The notes under the pieces are model-generated. The model worked only from the letters and a program-made list of their open reading frames with translations, was not told the DNA's origin and made no database searches. From Novosphingobium sediminis (lineage in GTDB: Bacteria > Pseudomonadota > Alphaproteobacteria > Sphingomonadales > Sphingomonadaceae): a DNA stretch of 64,000 bases. Shown here one piece after another: positions 9,199 to 16,984 of this stretch. Position numbers and translations under genes: made by a program. Position 1 is the first letter of the stretch; each line of letters opens with the position of its first letter. The stretch covers positions 1 to 64,000 of the forward strand of contig NZ_BJYR01000020.1 of the NCBI RefSeq assembly GCF_007991615.1, in the 5' to 3' direction.

Positions 9199-10310
9199 GC
9201 GGTTCAGGCCCTCCCACAGACTCCGGCGAAGAGACCGGCCCCGGCCTCAAGGTCGAGCTTCCGCGCAGCGGACTACCCGCATGGCTGCTGCTGCCGGCCG
9301 GCCTTGCCCTCGCGCTCGGACTGTTTGCTCTGCTGGAGAGCCGGCGGGAAGCGCGCATGTCCGATAGCATCGAGCGGGGGCCGAGCACGGCGATGATCGA
9401 GGCACCGCCGCCGCTGGCGCTTCCGCCCGCGCCACCTGAGCGGGCAGCTGCTCCTGCCCCGGCAGCGTCCGGCACGCTTGCTCCGCCGCCATCGATCCAG
9501 AGCCGGATCGCGGTGCCCCCGCCGCCCTATCTGATGCCGCCCCAGCAGGTCTACCGGCCGATCCAGCCACCGGCGGACGACGTCTACGCACCGCCCCGCT
9601 ACAGCAAGACGCCCGCCGTCACCGGCGTTTCGAACGGCGCGGCAGCGATGGTCGTCGATCTCACCGCCGGCAAGGGCGCCAGCGTCAACGGCGGAGCGGG
9701 TGATACCGCCGCTGCAAGCGACGATGACGCCGTGAGAGCCACGATTATCCGCAACCGCGCCTCGGTCGTCCAGCAGGGCGTGGTCATCGCGGCGGTGCTC
9801 GAAACCCCGCTCAACTCGGACCGCCCCGGCCTTGCCCGCGCCATCGTTTCGCAAGACGTGCGCGGCTTTGACGGGACGCGGGTGCTCATTCCCAAGGGCA
9901 GCCGCCTCATCGGCGAGTTCAAGGCCGAGACCGGACCGAACCTGCGCCGCATCCTCGTGACCTGGTCGCGGTTGATCCGCCCGGATGGCGTAGCGATCCG
10001 CATCGCTTCCCCCTCTGCGGACCGGCTGGGCGGCTCAGGCGTGCCGGGGTCGGTCAACACCCACTTCTTCGCGCGCTTTTCCGGGGCCGTGCTGCAATCC
10101 GCGCTGACCGTTGGGGTGAACCTCGCCTCGCAACTGCCGCGCAATGGCAGCAACGTTTACATCGGCGTACCGGGACAGATCAGCCAGATCGGTCAGGACC
10201 TCCTGCCCGACACCAAGCGTTCGCCCACGGTCAAGGTCAAGGCGGGGGCAGAGATCGCGATCTTCGTCGCGCACGATCTCGATTTCGGCGGCACGCCGGC
10301 GGTGCGCTGA
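9195..10310 (+). CDS. virB10: VirB10 core complex protein
   Basis: VirB10 spans both membranes. The 371-residue protein has a cytoplasmic N-terminus, one transmembrane helix at about residues 29-49, a long proline-rich periplasmic stretch at about 70-140, and a C-terminal TrbI-like beta-barrel domain. That domain includes TVIRNRASVVQ-like and GFDGTRVLIPKGSRLIGEF motifs, with GVNLASQLP near the antenna region. The final ATG/TGA overlap joins it to virB11. Length and order of parts are typical for the family. Confidence 0.94.
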   Translation: MSGSGPPTDSGEETGPGLKVELPRSGLPAWLLLPAGLALALGLFALLESRREARMSDSIERGPSTAMIEAPPPLALPPAPPERAAAPAPAASGTLAPPPSIQSRIAVPPPPYLMPPQQVYRPIQPPADDVYAPPRYSKTPAVTGVSNGAAAMVVDLTAGKGASVNGGAGDTAAASDDDAVRATIIRNRASVVQQGVVIAAVLETPLNSDRPGLARAIVSQDVRGFDGTRVLIPKGSRLIGEFKAETGPNLRRILVTWSRLIRPDGVAIRIASPSADRLGGSGVPGSVNTHFFARFSGAVLQSALTVGVNLASQLPRNGSNVYIGVPGQISQIGQDLLPDTKRSPTVKVKAGAEIAIFVAHDLDFGGTPAVR

Positions 10311-11305
10311 TGCTGCAGGACGAGACCTCCGGCGAACTCCAGTATCTCGAGGCCTTCCTCGCCCCCCTCCTGCCGGTGCTGGCGCGCCGCGATGTCACCG
10401 ACGTCTTCATCAACCGGCCCGGCGAGATCTGGGTCGAAACACTGGATGGAACGGTCCAGCGCCACGAAGCCCATTCACTCGATGAAGCTGGGCTGTGGCA
10501 GCTTGCCCGCCAGATCGCGAACATCTCGCATCAGGGGATCAGCCGGGAGCACCCGCTGCTGGGCGCCATGCTGCCCGATGGCACCCGCGTCCAGATCGTT
10601 GCCCCGCCCGCGACACGCGGGGCTATGGCCATGGCCTTCCGCAAGCATGTCGTCGCAGACATCGGCCTTGCCGAGTATCTTGCCGCAGGTGCCTTCGCGC
10701 GCACGCGCTTTCATGCCGAATCGGATGAGGCACTCTCGCGACTGCACCCCGCAGGTGAGCATCCCGAAGACATGGCTGCGTTCCTTGCCGAGGCGGTGCG
10801 CGGGAAACGCAATATCCTGATCTCAGGCGGGACGTCTTCGGGCAAGACAACCCTGCTCAATGCGCTTGTTCGGGAAATACCCGAGACAGAGCGGCTCATT
10901 TTGATCGAAGATACGCCCGAAGTCCGCTTGCGCCATCCCAACGCGGTAGGACTGCTGGCGACCAAGGGCGATCAGGGTGAGGCCCGCGTCTCACCGGACG
11001 ATTTGCTGCAAGCATCGCTGCGCATGCGCCCCGACCGGATCATCGTCGGCGAACTGCGCGGTGGGGAGGCCTATACGTTCCTGCGCGCGGTCAACACCGG
11101 CCATCCCGGCTCCCTGACAACAATCCACGCCGACAGCCCGGAACGGGCCATCGAGCAGCTAGCGCTGATCGTGCTGCAATCGGGCACACAACTCACGCGG
11201 CAGGATATCGTCCACTATGTCCGCTCGGTGATCGATCTGGTGATCCAGCTGGATCGCCGGAATGGAGCGCGGGGCATTTCGCGCATCATGAGCACGCGGG
11301 GCTGA
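10310..11305 (+). CDS. virB11: VirB11 hexameric traffic ATPase
   Basis: This 331-residue secretion ATPase of the VirB11/GspE superfamily has Walker A GGTSSGKT at about residues 173-180. It also has an Asp-box-like LILIEDTPE segment, Walker B IIVGELRGGEA and the His box TGHPGSLTTIHAD. VirB11 switches the VirB4 machinery between pilus building and transport. It is the last gene of the operon. A short dyad lies about 16 bases downstream. No virD4 or relaxase gene follows. Confidence 0.95.
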   Translation: MLQDETSGELQYLEAFLAPLLPVLARRDVTDVFINRPGEIWVETLDGTVQRHEAHSLDEAGLWQLARQIANISHQGISREHPLLGAMLPDGTRVQIVAPPATRGAMAMAFRKHVVADIGLAEYLAAGAFARTRFHAESDEALSRLHPAGEHPEDMAAFLAEAVRGKRNILISGGTSSGKTTLLNALVREIPETERLILIEDTPEVRLRHPNAVGLLATKGDQGEARVSPDDLLQASLRMRPDRIIVGELRGGEAYTFLRAVNTGHPGSLTTIHADSPERAIEQLALIVLQSGTQLTRQDIVHYVRSVIDLVIQLDRRNGARGISRIMSTRG

Positions 11306-11797
11306 GGGAGGTGCCCCACCGGTCCCATGATGGGACGCGTTGATTATCGAACCATTTCTAAAAAATAGGTGCTTCCTCTGATGTTTTGATGAGAGGCTGG
11401 ATTACCTTTTGGCGCAGGTAGGGGACAGGATCTGCACTCAAACAGCACACGCAGATTTTTGCCTGAAAAAGACAAGGATCGCACGGATCCAATACGCAGG
11501 ATTTAGGTCAAGTGCATCGTCGGGGTCGCGCAAAGGCTCTGGCCAATAATGTCTTCACTGCACTGACGACGATTTCTTCTGGTCGCCAAAATTTGAGCTG
11601 AGTTGCAGATGGGCACGTCGATATCGACTGTCCGGAATGCTCTCGATTTGTTCGCTTGAGACGCAAGGTTGCATGAACTGCGCGTTTCTCGAGGAGCCGT
11701 GTTGCGCTTACCGCGCTTCACGGAGCGATGATTTGCGCCCGGCGCGGGTGCGGTTTCGCGGCTTCGGAAACGCCATTCGGACAGGGGAAGACCACGT
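11306..11797. other. Intergenic region between T4SS operon and multicopper oxidase locus
   Basis: About 490 bases hold no convincing gene. Composition drops in GC around 11340-11480, where short A/T runs occur, as expected at the junction of two separately acquired blocks. GTCCCA-TGA-TGGGAC at 11322-11336 could be a weak terminator for virB11. The promoter of the multicopper oxidase gene is expected near the right end. No recognisable -10/-35 could be assigned. Confidence 0.45.
11322..11336 (+). terminator. Weak hairpin after virB11
   Basis: A perfect 6-bp inverted repeat, GTCCCA and TGGGAC, surrounds a 3-base loop 16 bases past the virB11 stop. There is no T-run, so any terminator role is uncertain. 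Confidence 0.3.
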
Positions 11798-13570
11798 ATG
11801 GTTGATAGACGCGACACGTTGAAACTGGGGCTGGCAGCTGCCGCAACCGGTGTGGGAGCCGCAGCCGCCAAGGCGCAGTCGGTGCCGCAATCGGGGCTCC
11901 TGTTTCCGGACACCTACCGGCAGGGCATCGTGCGCAATCCCAGCCCCCCAGCAACGCCGTTTGTCGCCCCGCTCAGGGTGATCCCGCGCGCGCAGCCGAT
12001 CCCGATGAGCTCGCTCGTGCCGCCGCCCGATCCGCGTTCGCACCAGCGCTACAACGAATTTCGCCCGCAGAAGTTCTATCAGCAGGTGCTGTCCGAGTTC
12101 AAATGGCAGTACCACCCTGAAGGCGTCTATGCTGGCGGCTCGTGGTCATGGGGCTTCAACGGGATGACCCCGGGCGAGACCTTTGCCGCCCGCTATGGCG
12201 AGCCGATCCTGATCCGCCGCCTCAACAACCTGCCGCCAGTGGGCACCGGCAATATTACCTGGGCGCTGCCGTCCTCGTCGATCCACCATCATAACGGGCA
12301 CCAGGCCTCCGAGAGCGACGGTATCCCGCAGGATTTCACCTACCCCGGTGAATTCTGGGACCACCACTACCCGCTGTTCCCCGCCGGTTTCGACAAGCGC
12401 GAGACGATGGGGACGCTGTGGTACCACGACCACCGCCTCGATTTCACGGCAACGAATGTCTACGCCGGGCTCAGCGGCTTCTATCTGTTGTTCGACGAGT
12501 TCGATTCCGACAACGAGCGTGATCGCAATCCTCGCGCCTCGCGCCTGCCCAGCGGCAAGTACGACGTTCCGCTCATCCTTCACGACGTGCGCTTCGACCA
12601 GAATGGCCAGCCGGCCTGGGATTTCACCGGCCCGCACACGACGCCGGTGCCGACCACCCGCCAGTATGACTCGATCCCGAACCCGGCGAACGTGGCTTAC
12701 GAACCCGGCTCGACCTACACCAACCACGGCATGCTGGGCGACAAGTTCACCGTCAACCGGATCATCCAGCCCTACTTCAAGGTGGAGCGCCGCAAGTACC
12801 GCTTCCGCATCCTGAACGGCGGACCTTCGCGTCTGTACAAGCTCTACCTGACCACGGCCACGTCCAGTGCCGAGAAGTTCGTCGTCATCTCGAACGACGG
12901 CAACCTGCTGCCGGCGCCGATCGAGACGGACAACATCAACGTGTGGGTGGCCAACCGCCACGACATCATCGTCGACTTCTCGAAATATCCGGCCGGCACG
13001 CAGATTTACCTCACCAACCGCCTCGAGATGCGCGAGGACGGCGCGGGGCCGCAGGGCCGCATGCTCGATCAGGGTGATCAGATCATGCGGTTCGACGTGG
13101 TGGGCGGCAAGGTCGAAGACCCCAGCCGCATTCCCGACCGGATGCGCGAGCTGCCGCCGATCAACATGAGCGAAGTGCGCCGCCGCCGGACGTTCAAGTT
13201 CGACTACGACAATGGTCTGTGGACCGTGAACGGGCGGCTCATGGATCCGGACCGGGTCGATGCGAAGATCGAGAAGGGTTCCGCCGAAATCTGGACCTTC
13301 CAGAACAACGGCCAGCAGTGGGCGCACCCCATCCACACCCACTTCGAGGAATTTCAGATCCTCTCGATCAACGGCAAACCGCTTCCCGCCAATAGCGTGC
13401 TGCGATCGCGCAAGGACGTCGTCGAACTCGAGCCGATGACAGAAGTGACCTTCTTCGGCCGATGGCGCGATTTCACCGGCAAGCACGTCATGCACTGTCA
13501 CAACGTCGTCCACGAGGATCACGCGATGATGATCCGCTGGGACATCGTCGAGCCCGGCATGGGTGATTGA
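11798..13570 (+). CDS. Tat-exported multicopper oxidase (laccase/bilirubin-oxidase-like)
   Basis: This 590-residue periplasmic oxidase should couple one-electron substrate oxidation to reduction of O2 to water. The N-terminus has RRDTLKLG plus an Ala-rich hydrophobic stretch, a twin-arginine-type signal. All four copper motifs are visible: HHHNGH at residues 163-168, WYHDH with H210 and H212, HPIHTH with H510, H513 and H515, and HCHNVVHEDHAM with H566, C567, H568, H572 and axial M577. The wider layout resembles CotA- or bilirubin-oxidase-like enzymes more than CueO, with no Met-rich insert. Neighbouring SCO and TatB-like genes fit copper delivery and Tat export. The substrate is unknown; metal, bilin or phenolic oxidation are possible. 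Confidence 0.9.
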   Translation: MVDRRDTLKLGLAAAATGVGAAAAKAQSVPQSGLLFPDTYRQGIVRNPSPPATPFVAPLRVIPRAQPIPMSSLVPPPDPRSHQRYNEFRPQKFYQQVLSEFKWQYHPEGVYAGGSWSWGFNGMTPGETFAARYGEPILIRRLNNLPPVGTGNITWALPSSSIHHHNGHQASESDGIPQDFTYPGEFWDHHYPLFPAGFDKRETMGTLWYHDHRLDFTATNVYAGLSGFYLLFDEFDSDNERDRNPRASRLPSGKYDVPLILHDVRFDQNGQPAWDFTGPHTTPVPTTRQYDSIPNPANVAYEPGSTYTNHGMLGDKFTVNRIIQPYFKVERRKYRFRILNGGPSRLYKLYLTTATSSAEKFVVISNDGNLLPAPIETDNINVWVANRHDIIVDFSKYPAGTQIYLTNRLEMREDGAGPQGRMLDQGDQIMRFDVVGGKVEDPSRIPDRMRELPPINMSEVRRRRTFKFDYDNGLWTVNGRLMDPDRVDAKIEKGSAEIWTFQNNGQQWAHPIHTHFEEFQILSINGKPLPANSVLRSRKDVVELEPMTEVTFFGRWRDFTGKHVMHCHNVVHEDHAMMIRWDIVEPGMGD

Positions 13571-13639
13571 TCGGACCAGTTCGAGAACGAGCCAGTGTGA
13601 GAACCGGCCAATGTGCCATTCCAGGTTCAAGAGGGTATT

Positions 13640-14305
13640 ATGACTGATCGAAGGACAATTGTGAGCGCCGGTCTCGGGGACGATGCTTCCCGCGGACTGG
13701 AAGGAACGGACGCCGCGATGTCGGCTGCTGCGATGATGGCCGCCAACAACAGCGCCATTCCCGACGTGATGGTGGTGACGCATGAAGGCCGCATGGCGCG
13801 GTTCTTTTCAGAGCTGATCAGCGACCAGGTCGTGATGATCAACTTCATGTCGATCAAGAACGAAGCCAAGTTGCCGATCTCGAAGCGGATGGCAGCCATT
13901 GCAGCGCTGCTCGGCCCGCGACTTGGCCGGGATGTGCAGATCATCTCGATCACCGGCGATCCAGTGTCCGATACGCCGGAAAGGCTGGCCGCCTTCCATC
14001 AGTCGCTCGGCGCCTATGTGGGGTGGACCTTCGTGACGACGCCGATCGAATCCGCCGATGCTCTGGCCCAGCGGTTCTATCGCCACGGCCGTAACGTAGC
14101 GCTCGGCGGGCGCACGGACATTGTCCAGTACGGCAATGCCAAGGTCGGGCTGTGGGGCACTTTCCCTTGGGATGTACACCCGCAGGACGCTGCAACCCGC
14201 GTTACGTGGGTCATGCCGGGTGAACCCTCGGAGGGAGCGCCGCGCCGCGCAGGGCCTCGTCCGCTCGGCTCGGATGGGCAACGCTGGAACAACCGGATCG
14301 CCTGA
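13640..14305 (+). CDS. SCO1/SenC-fold protein with copper cysteines replaced by lysines
   Basis: The protein has 221 residues from the ATG at 13640, which is preceded by AAGAGGG; an upstream ATG at 13613 lacks a good ribosome site. It aligns by eye with the SCO protein encoded 2 kb downstream. VVMINFMS matches VVLEFFYTS, and IISITGDPVSDTPERLAAF matches the ISVTIDPEYDTPTRLQQF region. Where SCO proteins have CxxxC, this one has K73-NEA-K77. The C-terminal copper-ligand histidine is also missing. No clear signal peptide is seen. It therefore cannot bind copper as SCO1 does, and may be a structural or regulatory paralogue. It lies 69 bp after the oxidase gene. Confidence 0.7.
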   Translation: MTDRRTIVSAGLGDDASRGLEGTDAAMSAAAMMAANNSAIPDVMVVTHEGRMARFFSELISDQVVMINFMSIKNEAKLPISKRMAAIAALLGPRLGRDVQIISITGDPVSDTPERLAAFHQSLGAYVGWTFVTTPIESADALAQRFYRHGRNVALGGRTDIVQYGNAKVGLWGTFPWDVHPQDAATRVTWVMPGEPSEGAPRRAGPRPLGSDGQRWNNRIA

Positions 14306-14313
14306 GCGCGCCG

Positions 14314-14342
14314 GGGCAGGCGCCGACCGTCCGCACCTGCCC
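14314..14342 (+). terminator. Weak hairpin between SCO-like gene and unknown exported gene
   Basis: GGGCAGG and CCTGCCC form a 7-bp stem with a 15-base loop just after the stop at 14305. There is no T-tract, so it may be a transcript-processing or pausing element rather than a terminator. Confidence 0.3.
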
Positions 14343-14379
14343 AAGAGCCTCCGCGACCTAGAATTGATGGAGTTTTGCG

Positions 14380-16260
14380 ATGCAAGGATACTTCAAACGC
14401 ACAGCGCTGGCCGTTTCGGCGACAGCCTTTCTGCTCGGCACCAGCGGCCTGGCCTGGGCTTCGACTCCCCTGCCTGCTGGCCTCCCGCCGTGCCTCAGCG
14501 GCCCTCCGGGACAAGTCTGGCAGCTTGGCGATCCCTATGACGGCTATCCGATGCCGCGCCCCGGCACCCCTGGTGGCGGTCCGCCCCAGCAGCAGGTAAC
14601 TTCACCCGACGGCAAGACCACCACTGTGCAGACCGGGCACAGCCTGTTCCCGGAATCGGATCCGTGGGACAACCCGACCAACCTGCTGCCGACGGTCTAC
14701 CACGACGTCTATGACTCGTTGTGCCATCTGGTGCCGAACACGCTGTCGTCATCGCCGGAGCACCCCTACAATCTCCACGACGAGCCGACGGTTACCGACA
14801 TCGACAAGTCGTCGCCCTACACGGACCTCGAAGCGATCCTCGCCAGCTTCCATCAGGCCGGCAACGACGACAAGGGCCGTTTTGACAACAACGGGAAGTC
14901 CAATGGGCCACTGCGCATCGATCCAGCGCAGGTGCAGCGCGCGATCGACATTCTCGAAGGCAATCCGATTCCCAACCGCGTATACAGCGGCATGCCTGTC
15001 CTGCACTACAACGGGCCGGACAAGCAGAAGACGGTCGATCCCGTTACCAAGAACGTCAACGTCCACGTCATCTACTATCGTTCGCACATCGAGGCGGATA
15101 CCTCGCTGCTCGACACGATGGGTGTGCTCGATGACACCTGGACCATCACCTACACGGTGGACTCGCTCGACAAGGGTTCGGACGACTTCTCGCCCTCGAC
15201 GATGACCTTCGACGATCCCAATGCGTTCGGCGGCTTGGCTTCGGGTGCGAACTCGATGAAGCCGCTGATCATGCAGGACCTCACCTTCTTCCCGCAGAAG
15301 GAAGGCAAGCGTTACGTCTACCACCTCAAGCAGTCGCCCGGCCGCTTCTTCAATGGCATCTATACGTGGGGCTGGCGCGTCCATCCCGGCCGCGTGCAGT
15401 TCATGGAAAACCAGAACAAGGCCGCGCTCGGGCACAACCTGCTCCAGTGGGAACAGCTCTCGTTCGGCGAACATCCGATGGCGAGCCGCGCCAACCAGCT
15501 CGCCGCGATCGGCAAGATCAGCAATCTGGCGCCTGAGAAGCGGATGTGGAACGCCTTCAACGCGCTGCGTGACGGGCACTACACCTCCGGTCCCGCCGCT
15601 GCAGCCCTCGTCAGCGAAATCGAAGCCGCCTTCGACGACTGGGATCACCGCGGCCGCCTGCCGCGTGGGGTCCAGCCCGATCCCAACGCCGACATCACGC
15701 TGTTCTATGCGAACAACACGATCTACGCGCACGTGAAGGGCTACACCGACCCCAACGCGCACATGGAATACACCCAATGGGTGACACGTTCGAAGGGTAA
15801 CAAGGCGGTCATCAAGATCATCAACGGTGACTACTTTGATCGCGGCTACATGAGCGTCGACTTCGGCGGCATGCGCGGGTGGGAAAACACCTTCCAGAAC
15901 ACCGTGCCCGTTGGCGGCGATGGTGCCTGGTTCACGTTCGGGCGCGAACACTGGTTCCCGAACGTCTTCCCGGTGCTGATCCCGGCAGCAACGCCGGGCA
16001 ACACCACGGCGCCGGTCCAGGTTTCCCCCCAGGCGCTGATGCGGCGTCCGGGCAGGGAGTTCCGCGAAACCGAACTGGATCCCGATGGCGACAGCCTGAA
16101 GAAGTACAAGCGGCCGCTGCCTTCGCTGCCTTCGGCCAACGGGGACACCCTCTCCGAGCATACGATCGTGCTGAACTGGAACTTCGATCCCAGCCGCCGG
16201 CTGCGGTTCTACCAGTTCGATCCGCTGCACCACGACGTGGCGGTGTTCTCGATGCACTGA
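14380..16260 (+). CDS. Large exported protein of unknown function in oxidase locus
   Basis: I do not recognise this 626-residue protein. It has a clear signal peptide (residues 1-27, ending GLAWA|STP), a Pro/Gly-rich segment at about 40-75, and no transmembrane helix after that. Only two cysteines remain in the mature part, near residues 39 and 113. Aromatic and His/Asp-rich stretches (HPYNLHDE, YTWGWRVHPGRVQF, FGREHWFPN) suggest a soluble beta-rich periplasmic or secreted protein. Its place between the oxidase with its SCO-like partner and the true SCO gene suggests a partner, substrate or product-handling role for the oxidase. A strong hairpin follows it. Confidence 0.75.
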   Translation: MQGYFKRTALAVSATAFLLGTSGLAWASTPLPAGLPPCLSGPPGQVWQLGDPYDGYPMPRPGTPGGGPPQQQVTSPDGKTTTVQTGHSLFPESDPWDNPTNLLPTVYHDVYDSLCHLVPNTLSSSPEHPYNLHDEPTVTDIDKSSPYTDLEAILASFHQAGNDDKGRFDNNGKSNGPLRIDPAQVQRAIDILEGNPIPNRVYSGMPVLHYNGPDKQKTVDPVTKNVNVHVIYYRSHIEADTSLLDTMGVLDDTWTITYTVDSLDKGSDDFSPSTMTFDDPNAFGGLASGANSMKPLIMQDLTFFPQKEGKRYVYHLKQSPGRFFNGIYTWGWRVHPGRVQFMENQNKAALGHNLLQWEQLSFGEHPMASRANQLAAIGKISNLAPEKRMWNAFNALRDGHYTSGPAAAALVSEIEAAFDDWDHRGRLPRGVQPDPNADITLFYANNTIYAHVKGYTDPNAHMEYTQWVTRSKGNKAVIKIINGDYFDRGYMSVDFGGMRGWENTFQNTVPVGGDGAWFTFGREHWFPNVFPVLIPAATPGNTTAPVQVSPQALMRRPGREFRETELDPDGDSLKKYKRPLPSLPSANGDTLSEHTIVLNWNFDPSRRLRFYQFDPLHHDVAVFSMH

Positions 16261-16261
16261 T

Positions 16262-16307
16262 AACAAACGGAGGCGTCCGTCACGATCCCGTGGCGGACGC
16301 CCTTGTT
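16262..16307 (+). terminator. Strong hairpin between unknown exported gene and SCO1 gene
   Basis: GGCGTCCGTCACG (16272-16284) pairs with CGTGGCGGACGCC (16289-16301) around the loop ATCC, with one mismatch. Outer AACAA and TTGTT extend the dyad. It lies 2 bases past the stop of the upstream gene and ends in CTTGTT. It may be a terminator, or an attenuator that lowers expression of the downstream genes. Confidence 0.65.
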
Positions 16308-16318
16308 CGGACAAGTTC

Positions 16319-16984
16319 ATGCGCGAAGTGCCAACAAGCCCAAGCCGACAAGTCCGGCGCAAGTCCGGTCTTCTGATCGCCTTGACGGCAGCCTGCCTCA
16401 CCGCCGGAGCGAGCGCACAAGTCAGCGCGCCGCCTCAGTTGACCCGCTCCTATCAGGACTATGTCGCCCCGCCCGTTTCGCTGGTGCGCACGGATGGCAA
16501 GACCATCTCGTTTGCCGATCTCGTCGATGGATCGCGGCCAGTGGTGCTGGAATTCTTCTACACCTCGTGCAGCACGATCTGCGGGATGCAAGCCTCCACC
16601 CTCGCACTCGCGCGGAAGGGTTTCGGCAGCAACGCGATTACCATATCGGTCACCATTGATCCCGAATACGACACGCCGACGCGGCTCCAACAGTTCGGCA
16701 GCAATTTCAATGCCGGGGGCAGCTGGTATCTGCTGACCGGCAAACGAGCGGACATCCAGCGCGTGCTGACAGCGTTCGATGCGCGGCCATTCGGCGACAA
16801 CAAGATGCTTCACCGTCCACTCGTTTTCATCCGTCCGGCCAAGGGGCGGCAGTGGCTGAGGCTCGACGGACTGGCCAATGCCCCGCAGATCATCAGCGCC
16901 TTCAAATCAGCAGCGCAGAACCCGCCGCCGCCGTCCTCGACTGTCAGCATCCTGCACGAGACCTTCAACAGGCTGGTTGGATGA
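16319..16984 (+). CDS. SCO1/SenC/PrrC-type copper chaperone
   Basis: This 221-residue exported protein is a thioredoxin-fold SCO protein. A signal segment ends near GASA|QVS. The copper motif CSTIC has C84 and C88, and the third ligand is H165 in KMLHRPLVF. DPEYDTP is the typical loop. SCO proteins deliver copper to, or reduce thiols of, cupro-enzymes; here the multicopper oxidase is the likely client, although cytochrome oxidase is the classic one. The stop overlaps the next gene as ATGA. The start codon has only a weak ribosome site. Confidence 0.9.
   Translation: MREVPTSPSRQVRRKSGLLIALTAACLTAGASAQVSAPPQLTRSYQDYVAPPVSLVRTDGKTISFADLVDGSRPVVLEFFYTSCSTICGMQASTLALARKGFGSNAITISVTIDPEYDTPTRLQQFGSNFNAGGSWYLLTGKRADIQRVLTAFDARPFGDNKMLHRPLVFIRPAKGRQWLRLDGLANAPQIISAFKSAAQNPPPPSSTVSILHETFNRLVG

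Noticed and set aside
12146..13783. Long minus-strand open frame across the multicopper oxidase gene
   Set aside because: It is antisense to a gene with all copper motifs. Open antisense frames of this length are expected at high GC3, and its peptide is His/Val/Arg-rich without family motifs.
14749..16401. Long minus-strand open frame across the 626-residue exported gene
   Set aside because: Low-complexity Arg/Val composition, no ribosome site and no motifs. The plus-strand gene has a signal peptide and normal codon use.
16852..16980. Upstream extension of the cytochrome fusion gene
   Set aside because: It overlaps the conserved C-terminal part of SCO in another frame. The ATG at 16981 overlaps the SCO stop and leads into a signal peptide.
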